Shown: in pieces, positions 48,902-58,372 of the stretch
How the letters are laid out: each line of letters begins with the position of its first letter
Position numbering within the stretch: position 1 is the stretch's first letter
Source of the DNA: Amaurobius ferox
Lineage: Eukaryota; Arthropoda; Arachnida; Araneae; Amaurobiidae
Assembly: GCA_951213105.1 (NCBI GenBank)
Contig: OX578133.1
Location: forward strand, 139,290,813 to 139,354,812
Length of the DNA stretch: 64,000 bases
Reading direction: 5' to 3'
Program-made: the position numbers and the translations under genes
The notes under the pieces: model-generated
Seen by the model: only the letters and a program-made list of their open reading frames with translations
What the model was told of the DNA's origin: nothing
The model's database searches: none

Positions 48902-48951
48902 CACAAACAAAACCCAGTAGTGTGGTCTGGGTCTTTCACAAACAAAACCCA
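48902..48951 (+). mobile_element. 20-bp SINE-tail insertion with 15-bp target duplication
   Basis: CACAAACAAAACCCA occurs at 48902-48916 and again at 48937-48951. Between them are 20 bp, GTAGTGTGGTCTGGGTCTTT. This matches only the 3' end (GGTCTGGGTCTT) of the SINE-like family at 43.5 and 49.1 kb. It is an extreme 5' truncation. Confidence 0.6.
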
Positions 48952-49123
48952 TCAACAAAGAATTCGACCTCACGACCAGTTGGCGTGTGAACACATTTAG
49001 TGTTTTGCAACTCAGAAAGTCATCGTTTTCATTACAACATAACATAACTTTCATATTCAAAATTTTTTATTTCACATAAGATTAACATTTTTTTATACTT
49101 TATTAAATCCAAAGACCAGATTC

Positions 49124-49211
49124 ATAGCGTGTGTGTGTTAAAGACCCAGACTACACGACCAACCCTGGGGTTAACGGTAGCAATATGTGTGGCCGGATAG
49201 CGTGTGTGTGT
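49124..49211 (-). mobile_element. 58-bp SINE-like insertion with 15-bp target duplication
   Basis: ATAGCGTGTGTGTGT occurs at 49124-49138 and 49197-49211. The 58 bp between, read on the - strand, run from CCGGCCACAC through a small hairpin (AACCCCAGGGTT) to AGTCTGGGTCTTTA. The ends match the family at 43.5 kb and the LINE 3' end at 30.28-30.33 kb, and the middle is variable. The GT-rich target leaves some room for coincidence in the direct repeat. Confidence 0.65.
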
Positions 49212-49379
49212 GAATTGTTTCCTCTCGAAGGGTTCTGAATGTATGGGTTTTGTATTGTCTTTTCTCCAGTTGAGAGCTTTCGGTCTATTTGTGCTGTCTT
49301 TTATTTTCCACATTATGAGGGAAAATTTCTTCTAATTCTAGAAATACTCTCTAGGGTGTGCTACCTTCTGTAAAACATG

Positions 49380-50515
49380 TCGTTAAAACCAATGTAAAAG
49401 GTGAGAGTGTCTTAATCCTGTAAAAACTGAAAATTTACTCTAGTTCAACTAAATACTCACTATGTGTCGCGCTACCATCAGTTAAAAAAATTAGCAAAAA
49501 GTTAAAGTTGGGATTTATCTCAACATTTCACATAGTTCTCAAAAAGAGGTGCTAAATTCTATAAAAAAAGAAAAATCACTAAATACCATGGGCACCTACA
49601 GAACTTTTTCCAGGAGGGGCAAACTGTAGAATACGATATACCTGTACAGTATCGACAAGCGTGATGCCCACCAGAGCAAGCATTCTCTCTTGCTCTCCCC
49701 TATAGACACTCATGCTAACTACGTCTTGTAAAACATAAAAGTCGTTAACATAATGAAAAAGACAAGAGGGCCTAAAAATGTCCTAAGAAACTGAAAATTT
49801 ACTCTATTTCACCAAATACTCGCGTTACCATCGGTTAAAAATGGGAAGAAATAGCAAAATGTTAAAGTTGGTAACCATACCAAAAAGTTTTTCCAAGTGT
49901 ACAATGTCTTAAAGTGTCGAAATCGTCCTAGTTCTTAAATACTCCCTGAAATAATTAAAACCAATGAAAAAGGAGGTAGAAACCTTAAATCCTTTAAAAA
50001 CTGAAAATTTACTCTAGTTCAACTAAATACTCACTATATGTCACTACCATCAATTAGAAAAGTTAGCATAAAATTAAAGTTGGGATCTGTGTTCAAAAAA
50101 AAAAATCACTAACTACCATGGTCACACATAGAACTTTTTGCAGGAGAGGGCAAACTGTAGAATACGATGTACAATATCAAGCTTGGTGCCCACCTTTATG
50201 ACCTTGAATGTCCAGGGAGAGGCGAGCGTTCCCTCTTTCTCTCCCCCATAGGCACCCATGCTAACTACGTCTTGTGAAACATCAAAGTCGTTAACACAAT
50301 GATAAAGACAAAAGGGTCTAAAAATGTCGTAAAAACTGAAAATTTACTCTATTTCACCAAATACTCACGTTACCATCAGTTAAAAATGGGGGGAAAAAAT
50401 AGCAAAATGTTAAAGTTGGTATCCACACCAAAAAGTTTTTCCAAGTGTAAAATGATAAAGTGTCGAAATCGTCATAGTTCTCAAATAGTTCCCGAAATAA
50501 CAACTAGGAGGCTGC
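49380..50515. repeat. Tandem duplication, unit about 560-580 bp
   Basis: Two diverged copies in direct order, with shared landmarks 'actgaaaatttactctagtt' at 49426 and 50008, 'ttttt.caggag.gggcaaac' at 49605 and 50135, 'gctaactacgtcttgt' at 49710 and 50258, and 'agtttttccaagtgta' at 49885 and 50433. No coding. Confidence 0.75.
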
Positions 50516-50647
50516 ACCATCTATAAAAAAATCGCTAAGTTCTATCTTTCCCAGATTCAAAATAAGTTAAATCGAAAGTACATTTCATGTGTGTGTATCG
50601 TCCATTACCACCCGTGGCCCATAAGTATCCTTTACATGGAAAACACT

Positions 50648-50728
50648 CCTATTGCAGATACCAGCATCAATGGACCGGTTTCGCGATTATGTGCTCCTCA
50701 GCATAGGATTGCCGATATCTGCAATGGC
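50648..50728 (-). ncRNA. Hammerhead ribozyme motif, copy 1
   Basis: On the - strand: outer helix I strand TTGCAGATA, core CTGAGGA (fits CUGANGA), helix II region GCACATAATCGC, GAAA, self-complementary CCGG, cleavage-site TC, then CATTGATGC and TATCTGCAA, which pairs fully with TTGCAGATA (9 bp). The core is intact. Inner helix I is weak (ATG with CAT only) and helix II is short. Confidence 0.55.
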
Positions 50729-50914
50729 AGCAAAGTCTTACTATAAGCCACAATTTTTTCGAGCTTCAATAGGAACTGACAATTTCAGTCCTTCCACGTG
50801 GCCGTCATAAAATTCGTTTACAATTTAGCCCGAGCCACACGAAGCTGTAAAGGCATAGTTCATAAAACACAAATTCCGCCTGTAAGGGGCGCCCCCAAAA
50901 ATATGGAAGACGCT

Positions 50915-50998
50915 CCTATTGCAGATACCAGCATCCATGGGCCGGTTTCGTGCTTATGCGCTCGTCAGCATGGAATACACGATAACTGCAATGGCAGC
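50915..50998 (-). ncRNA. Hammerhead ribozyme motif, copy 2
   Basis: On the - strand: TTGCAG, TCCATG, core CTGACGA, helix II GCGC-ATAA-GCAC, GAAA, CCGG, CC, CATGGA, CTGCAA. Inner helix I (TCCATG with CATGGA) and outer helix I (TTGCAG with CTGCAA) pair perfectly. The cleavage site is GCC where GUC is expected, so this copy should be impaired. Confidence 0.55.
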
Positions 50999-51057
50999 AA
51001 GAAACTTGCTAAGTCATAAATTTTGCGAGCTTCTTGTGGCTTATAGCAAGTTTTTTA

Positions 51058-51143
51058 CTGCCATTGCAGATGTCGACTATTCCATGCTGAAAAGCACATA
51101 ATAAATCCGAAACCGGTCCATGGATACTGGTATCTGCATTGAG
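51058..51143 (+). ncRNA. Hammerhead ribozyme motif, copy 3 (inverted)
   Basis: On +: TGCAGAT, TCCATG, CTGAAAA, a decayed helix II, GAAA, CCGG, TC, CATGGA, ATCTGCA. Helix I pairs well and the GUC site is intact, but the core has A in place of G8, the catalytic guanine, and helix II is broken. Predicted inactive. Confidence 0.5.
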
Positions 51144-51564
51144 AGCACACTTATAAGCGAGTTTTGTGTTTTATATCCTTTACATGTTTGGTGTACGTCT
51201 AGATTTTTAAAAAAATTATGTCTAAAATATATAACGAGCGACTATGCTCAAACATCGCAACCTGTAGACATAAATGTCATTTACAGGTAAAGTTATTCAT
51301 TTAAATGTATTGGCTTTGCTAACTAGGCTACTCTGTCTTTTTCTAGATTGAAAGAAATAAAAATAATGTCGAAAATACATTTCACGTATCATTTATTACC
51401 ACTCGTGGACCGTAAGTATCCTTCACATATTTGGTGATCTGTCTTTCCAAAAATTGAAAAGAAATTAAGTCATAAAAAATCCTGGTTTCGTATCAATATT
51501 ATTCTGCCATTTTCCTGCCCCTGGGAACACATTCAAATGCTCTGCACCTCCTCTCTCTCTGAGG

Positions 51565-51742
51565 CAGTGTTTATTTCAGGACTTTTTGGCCCGGGGGGGG
51601 GGGGGGGGCAAGTTCTCTATTTGCCCTATAGAAATATATCTAAATGCTGTCACATAAATAGAAACTAGGTTAACATAAAATCTCTCCGAGGGGGCTTCGT
51701 CCCCCCCCCCCCCCCCCGGAGGTATGCCTAAAAGAAACACTG
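51565..51742. mobile_element. hAT-type MITE, copy 1
   Basis: 178 bp with ends CAGTGTTTATTTCAGG and (reverse-complemented) CAGTGTTTCTTTTAGG, flanked by a perfect 8-bp duplication CTCTGAGG (51557-51564 and 51743-51750). CAGTG ends and 8-bp targets are diagnostic of hAT. The interior has a G-run (51592-51608) and a C-run (51699-51717). No coding. Confidence 0.9.
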
Positions 51743-51999
51743 CTCTGAGGCTAATGGCATGCCTTTCGCCTTCAGGGACAGTGCATCGGATTTTACGTTT
51801 TGTATCAGCTTTGGCGCAGGTAAATCACTAAATTGGTTTAGTAAACTAGCGTTTTGGCTCAGGGAAATTACTAAATTAGGGCAGTAAACTAGCATTTTAG
51901 CGCAGGGAGATTACAAAATAGGCGTTGTAATCTAACGTTTCGGAGCAAGGAAATCGCAAAATTGGACGGAACTTGTTATTTATTTTTTTAATATCTTTA

Positions 52000-53500
52000 A
52001 TTACTTTCTAAAATCATTTTTTCAAATACCTCAGAAATTTAAAAATCATATACAACAATTTAAGAAATGTTAGCTTTTATTTCCTATTAATTTGGTACAA
52101 TTTTCATAGGAAAAACCGTCAAACGGGTTTTAATCACATTCCATAAATTTATTTTGTTCGATGACATTTTTTTACAATGTTTACGGTGGGTAGGGTTTTT
52201 TCACAAAAATTTGCAGGATTTCAAATTGAGGCAAAAAGTGTTGCCAGGAAGAACGGATAGACGGAAACCTACGGTATCGAATGTACGTAGTACAATCAAA
52301 TGGAAATGTTTTACTTTGCCCGTAAAAGAGAATTAAAAATACTATTTTAACTGGAAAATTTCGGTGTATACCTCAAACATTTCTGGAAAGAAATACAATT
52401 TATTTTCAATATGGTATACTTTGAACAAGATTGTGTACAACCTACAGTATTTTTTACCTTTCGATATTTTCCGATTCACAACAAATTAAGCGTATACTAA
52501 GATAACTTGATATGAGCTATTCAATAATGGAGTTAGATTAGCACAACGTAAATACATCATACTTAAACTTAACAATAATATTTAAAACAAAAAATTTCGT
52601 CCATATAGACGTAAAAATACAAGAGATGTCACAGGAATAACATTGTACTGCAAACCTCATTTGTTTTTTCCCCCGTTCTTAACCAAATCTGCCGATACTT
52701 TGCTTTTAAAGGGTGTGATTTAATGGTTCTTCATGTAAGAATTTGAACATTTTTAATGCCGCCCCAAATTTTTTAAACTCAATCCGAGTTCACCCTGAAA
52801 ATTTCTAAAAGACATGCGACGCGACCCATTTAAATCTCTAGGAGCTGAAAACACAAAAATTCACTTTTGCTTTCTTGTGTTACTGCCACTCTGTTGTTTA
52901 TGATTTGAACCATAAAGCAATATCTGAGATTACAATAGACTAATCCCTTCTCGATGAACACGACGTAAAAATTCTAAACAAGCGTTACTAAAAAAAAAAA
53001 AAAAATCTTTCCAATACAGCATAGGCACGAGCGTAAATAAACAGCCTGCGTAGTAGAATGTGCAGAAACGTAAGGGCATTATTTTTACCATAGCGGGTAA
53101 TTAACGATGATGGAAAGTGCACTTTAGGTGGTTTTAAGAGAATGTACACTACTACTCATTTTTACCGTAATCACTAGCTAGCGTTCTGCAGATGTATACA
53201 TTTACTAGCGAATTCTGCAGTGTGTATGTAAGCGAAAAGGGAAAGGTACATAATGAATTAAAGAAAGAAAAAAAAAACTCGTGTATATATTTTATTGAAA
53301 GTGAATATTTTATTTTCCGGTGAATTAAAACTATCCATCAAAGAAGATAAATTTATATATATCCTACTAAAATTAGAGGTTAAACGTTTGTACATTTCTA
53401 AAGTAGCAGTTTTTAAAACAGAAATAATGAAAAATTCCATACTGCTAAGCAAACGAGTATTTTGCTTTGGAAACGTCAGGGCAAAATTGTCCGTGTAACG
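52000..53500. other. Non-coding intronic stretch
   Basis: No supported exon or element. Single-copy-looking sequence with short frames of no family signature. Confidence 0.45.
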
Positions 53501-53511
53501 TCACGTGCCCA

Positions 53512-53687
53512 CAGTGTTTCTTTCAGGCATACCTCCGAGGGGGGGGGGGGGACGAAGCCCCCCGGGGTTATGGGATACAGCATTTAGATATATTTATATA
53601 AAACAAATAGAAAACTTGCCCCCCCCCCCTAAAATTTCATTCCCCCCCCCCCCCCCCCCCGGCCAAAAAATCTTGAAAGAAACACTG
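53512..53687. mobile_element. hAT-type MITE, copy 2 (inverted relative to copy 1)
   Basis: 176 bp with ends CAGTGTTTCTTTCAGG and (reverse-complemented) CAGTGTTTCTTTCAAG. Flanks CGTGCCCA (53504-53511) and CGGTGCCCA (53688-53696) look like an 8-bp duplication with one extra G. The interior has the same 'cctccgag', 'gacgaagcccc' and C/G runs as copy 1, in opposite orientation. Confidence 0.85.
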
Positions 53688-54486
53688 CGGTGCCCATGCT
53701 CTATAGTACATATCCTTACATACATCTTGCTAATAGTATTAAAATGTGTTTTTTCTTTACTGCTCCCGCTTTATTACGGCGAAGATTGTATGACGCATCA
53801 CGCTCTTTCAGACAAGAAACCATAAGCGCAAAAGAAATCCTTTCAAACTAAAACTTCAGTCTCGCACATGAACTAGACATCACATTGTATAATCTGTTTG
53901 ATTTCGCAAATTTTTTTTCATAGTAAACCTACAAATTACAAAATAGAAGAGAGAAAAAAGCTGCTGAACGGGTTTTTCATAAACATCCGGCTGAACAACC
54001 ATAACGCGCTTGAAGCTATTGGCAATAATTTTGTTTGCCAAAAGTTATTAAAATCTTACGAAATGTTAAAAAGTTTCCGTTTTTTTTATTTTGTTACTTA
54101 GAAAAATTTTTATAGAATTTTCGCGATTCTTTTTTCTAAGCTAATCGTAAAATTGGCGCAAATAAAGCTGAAAATACAATTTTGTAGCAGTTAGTGTAAT
54201 TGGCGCAGGCGCACGGCCCTTGCGCCTTAAAATAAGTCAAAATTCTTATTTTGTGTTAAAAAACAGTTGAGCTTTGAGAGGACGACAGTTGCGCAACAGA
54301 GAGTCACCGTCTGTCATTCGTTAATTCAATATAAAAATTCTGACATTTTCAAAAAGAACTCTATGATTCTTACCTCATTCTTACTTCATTTAAAAGTCGT
54401 TCGCAAAACAGTCGCAGCAATTTCTATAAACTCTTTTGTAAAACATGTAAGTCGTTATCCAGATCCAAAAAGGGTCTTAAACCCCT

Positions 54487-54830
54487 GGAACACTAAAAAT
54501 TTACCTTAGTTTTCTAAAATTCCCCTAGGTAGCGCTCCGTTTTTGACTTAACTCATCAGAATACATGATGCCATCACTCAAATATTGACACTGTTAAAGG
54601 CCATCATTCAAATTGTCATTGTTTTAAAAGTTGGATAACGTCATAGGTTAAAGGTCAACTGTTATTTAAAAAAGACATGTCATAGTTCACTAAAAATTTA
54701 CCTTAGTTCTCTAAAATTCCCCTAGGTAGCGCTCTGTTTTTGACTTAATTCATCATATCTCAAGAATCAAAATGCATGATGCCATCGCTCAAATGCATGA
54801 TGCCATCGCTCACTGCCAGAACCCAAAGAT
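54487..54830. repeat. Tandem duplication, unit about 200 bp
   Basis: 'cactaaaaatttaccttagt' followed by 'ccctaggtagcgctc.gtttttgactta' occurs at 54489 and again at 54688. The second copy also has an internal duplication of 'aaatgcatgatgccatcgctc'. Confidence 0.75.
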
Positions 54831-55245
54831 TGTATCAAAAGTTGATAACGTCAGAGGTTAAGGCTCAACTGTTATTTAAAAAAGATATGTCATAGTTCAA
54901 TGACCTCTCCAAAGGATGACGTCATCGAAAGGCGGTGCAGCACTGTGGCCCCTTTCCTCTTCAGAATTTAATTTCATTTAGAAACATAATTTTAAGCTAA
55001 AACTGAATTATAAATTTAATTTAGAATTCAACAATAAAAGTCAGGTTCTGTCAACTCCATAGCATACAGGCTTAATAACAAAACGTTCACTACTATGGCG
55101 TCAAATTTGATTCTGGTTGAAATTGAGTAAAACAAGAAAATTTCATGACTACATACAAACACACAACATTTTGTTCATGAATCATGACTCCACATAAAAT
55201 TGCTGTTTCGAAGATAATAAAATTGCATATCAACAATTAACTCAC

Positions 55246-55496
55246 CTTTACAGGTTTGCAGTATATATGAGTTGGGGAACCCGGACTAGATATAGTTCCA
55301 GTAGCTTCTACTTCAGGAGCCACCATATCACATGAAATTATCACAGGAGGGGCCGGTCCATGAGCCAAATCACGCAATTGATCAACGGCTGACGGTCGAG
55401 GAAAACTTGAGAAAATTGAAGATTTGTCAATTTTCTCCACATCACAGGACTTAAAAGGCTGGCTAATTGTTTGGTTGCCAGATAAGGAACTAACAG
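55246..55496 (-). CDS. NHS/GUK-holder-like protein, most upstream exon seen
   Basis: 251 bp between acceptor CTATTTCAG and consensus donor AAAG|GTGAGT. It starts with two bases of a split codon and ends in phase 0, fitting the 46658-46816 exon. It encodes 83 residues including VDQLRDLAHGPAPPVIISCD and GTISSPGSPTHIYCKPVK, with Ser/Pro-rich character. Earlier exons, including the start codon, must lie to the right; I recognised none before the window end. Confidence 0.85.
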
Positions 55497-55739
55497 CTGA
55501 AATAGAAAAGTGATAATATATAGAACATTTGTTTTCTATAACATGAAGTGAACAACAGATAAATATAAAACATGATTCAACCCATTTGAAAGAAAAGGAA
55601 GGTAATAATTAGGAAAAGGCCAGGTCTGGCTATGCTGCCAAAGGAGATAACCATCTCGTGATTTATCGCTTGATTTACCATTAGAGTATCGCGATTGATA
55701 ATAGGCTTTTCCCTTTCAACCACTTCCTGGTTATTCCGA

Positions 55740-57180
55740 TTAAACTCTTCTTCCCTTTTTACTTTCCTTATATGCATAGTATAATGTATAAGGAAAGTAT
55801 TGTGGCCGGGTCGAAAATTCGAATTCGAGTTTTCGACGGGAGAGCACGTTTCAAGTATCCCTAAACACGAATGGAACGTTTTTGAGGTGATGTCTGTGGA
55901 GACGATATCTCACGAACAAATGGAGCGATTCGAACGAAATTTGGTACAAAAATCACAATTCGTGAATACTGGAAGCCTATTGTTTTTAAATGCAATCGAA
56001 TGTTCAGACCCCCCCCCCCCCCCCAAATTTCCGAATGAAATTATGAAAAAATCATCAAAACCTTTAATAAAGTTACGTAAATAATCATTCCTTATGTAAT
56101 ATTTCATTAGAAACCGATTAATATAAACTTTAGAACGATAGCATCAACCGTTCTCGAGATATTTCACATTTTTCAAATAAATATATCAAAAAATCACAAA
56201 ATAAAAAATATTAACTATTGTGAAGTATGTTCACTTTTCATGTGTAATATTATGCGATATATTTGTTAACATCATTCTCGTGGATCTCGCTCGTTCCATT
56301 CACGAAAAAAAAATACTTTGGGTAATAGTTTTGTATTTGGACGCTAATAGTCATTTATCTACTATAAGAATAACCTATTTCTCCGTCGATAACGCTTGGC
56401 GACGAATTTGGCGAATGTCACCAACTTGGCGAGTTTTTAAATGTCGCTAAATTGATAAAAATGACGACAAATTGACGAAAATTCAATATCTTGGAAAGAA
56501 TATATAAGAGTCGACTATAAAAATAACTTATTTTTCCGTCCGTAACGATTAGCAAAATTTTGATGAAAATATAGCGGAATATCGCCAACTTAGTAACTAT
56601 TTTAAATGTTGCCAAATTGATAAAAATGTTGCTAAATAAATGAAATGACGACTAATTAATAAAAATTCAATATCTTGCAAAAAACATAAAAATAGACTAT
56701 AAGAATAACCCATTTCTGCGTTCGTCCGTCCGTCTGTAACGCTTGATGAAAAATGTATCGGGATGTCGCTAACTTGGCGACTTTTTTAAATGTTGCCAAA
56801 GTGACGAAAATGTCGCCAAATTAATAAACAATGACGCCAAATGGGTAATGTTTCTCAAATTCTGAATTCCGTCATATGACGGGCATACCTTCTAGCATAT
56901 AAGAATGGTCTTTTCTTCGTTTGGCTGTAACACTTTGTGATACATTTGCGAACTTTGAGAATAATCTAGTAAAATATCGCCAACTTGGAGATATTTCGCT
57001 CCAGATTGACGAAAATATCGTCAAAATTGCAAAAGTGACGCCATGTAATGAACATGACGCCTAATTGATGAATTAATTTTTAAAATATTACATATTGAGG
57101 ATGCTATCAATATTGATAATTGTCAATTTAGAGTTGCGTGAAATATAAGTTCACTGGGTACTTTGAAATAGTTTTACATG
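55740..57180 (+). repeat. Dispersed repeat, copy related to 11.83-12.84 kb
   Basis: It opens with ACTTTCCTTATA...TATAAGGAAAGT, a palindrome-like block at 55760-55799, then 'gagacgatatctcac', 'tttggtacaaaaatcacaa' and a C-run (56009-56024). From 56390 it becomes a field of short motifs such as 'cgccaacttggcga' and 'aaattgataaaaatg' recurring every 30-60 bp. The same order is seen inverted at 12.84-11.83 kb. No coding. Confidence 0.6.
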
Positions 57181-57185
57181 TTGTC

Positions 57186-58372
57186 ATCTGGAAAAACTCC
57201 AAATGTACAATTCAACATTAAAAACACAGTATCGTGTATCTTATGCATCATTTTTTCACTATAAAAGAAGTAAATTCATTGCATTATATAAGGAAAGTCA
57301 TGTGCTGCCCACATTAGATTTTTAATACTTTCGTAGTTGTAAAGTGTTTATGACTTTAGTCATTTTGTCTGTCTGTTCGTTCACACGATAACTGACATAA
57401 AAGCGACTATCGAAATGGAATTTTAGTACGTTGTTGAGACGATCTGTGGGATGTCTGGGAATGAAAATGAATAATATCACGATGAAAAACTCCAAATGTA
57501 CAATTCAACATTAAAAACACAGTATCGTGTATCTTATGCATCATTTTTTCACTATAAAAGAAGTAAATTCATTGCATTATATAAGGAAAGTCATGTGCTG
57601 CCCACATTAGATTTTTAATACTTTCGTAGCTGTAAAGTGTTTATGACTTTAGTCATTTTGTCTGTCTGTTCGTTCACACGATAACTGACATAAAAGCGAC
57701 TATCGAAATGGAATTTTAGTACGTTGTTGAGACGGTCTGTGGGATGTTTGGGAATGAAAATGAATAATATCACGATGAAAAACTCCAAATGAAAAACTCC
57801 AAATGTACAATTCAACATTAAAAACACAGTATCGTGTATCTTATGCATCATTTTTTCACTATAAAAGAAGTAAATTCATTGCATTATATAAGGAAAGTCA
57901 TGTGCTGCCCACATTAGATTTTTAATACTTTCGTAGTTGTAAAGTGTTTATGACTTTAGTCATTTTGTCTGTCTGTTCGTTCACACGATAACTGACATAA
58001 AAGCGACTATCGAAATGGAATTTTAGTACGTTGTTGAGACGATCTGTGGGATGTCTGGGAATGAAAATGAATAATATCACGATGAAAAACTCCAAATGTA
58101 CAATTCAACATTAAAAACACAGTATCGTGTATCTTATGCATCATTTTTTCACTATAAAAGAAGTAAATTCATTGCATTATATAAGGAAAGTCATGTGCTG
58201 CCCACATTAGATTTTTAATACTTTCGTAGTTGTAAAGTGTTTATGACTAGTCATTTTGTCTGTCTGTTCGTTCACACGATAACTGACATAAAAGCGACTA
58301 TCGAAATGGAATTTTAGTACGTTGTTGAGACGGTCTGTGGGATGTTTGGGAATGAAAATGAATAATATCACC
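57186..58372 (+). repeat. Tandem array, four units of about 294 bp
   Basis: The block 'aaaaactccaaatgtacaat' starts units near 57190, 57484, 57792 and 58085. Units are almost identical, and the third is preceded by a 15-bp duplication. Each contains 'cattgcattatataaggaaa' and 'gttcacacgataactgacat'. The first of these also lies in the 12.7-kb repeat. Near identity implies recent amplification or gene conversion. Open frames here simply repeat. Confidence 0.9.

Larger units (their letters stand above)
50639..51173 (-). mobile_element. Hammerhead-bearing insertion (retrozyme / Penelope-like)
   Basis: A 535-bp insert is bounded by TATCCTTTACATG at 50626-50638 and 51174-51186, a 13-bp target duplication. 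A related sequence without the insert is seen near 51405-51435 ('gtaagtatccttcacatatttggtg'). Inside are three copies of one hammerhead-like motif: two in the same orientation on the - strand about 266 bp apart, and one on +. Sequence upstream of each motif is also shared ('gtggcttatag.aag..ttt.ctgccattgcag'), so whole units are repeated head-to-tail and then inverted. There is no ORF. Animal retrozymes and Penelope-like element pseudo-LTRs have this kind of layout. Confidence 0.65.
46817..55245 (-). other. Intron 1 (of those visible) of the NHS-like gene
   Basis: An 8.4-kb intron between splice sites at 55246 and 46816. It holds two short SINE-like insertions (48.9 and 49.1 kb), a 1.1-kb tandem duplication (49.38-50.5 kb), the hammerhead-bearing insertion (50.64-51.17 kb), two hAT-type MITEs (51.57 and 53.51 kb) and a 200-bp tandem duplication (54.49-54.83 kb). 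No further exon was recognised inside. Confidence 0.7.

Noticed and set aside
53505..53825. 106-codon frame with Pro/Gly-rich text
   Set aside because: It reads through the hAT MITE and its C/G runs, so the composition is an artefact.
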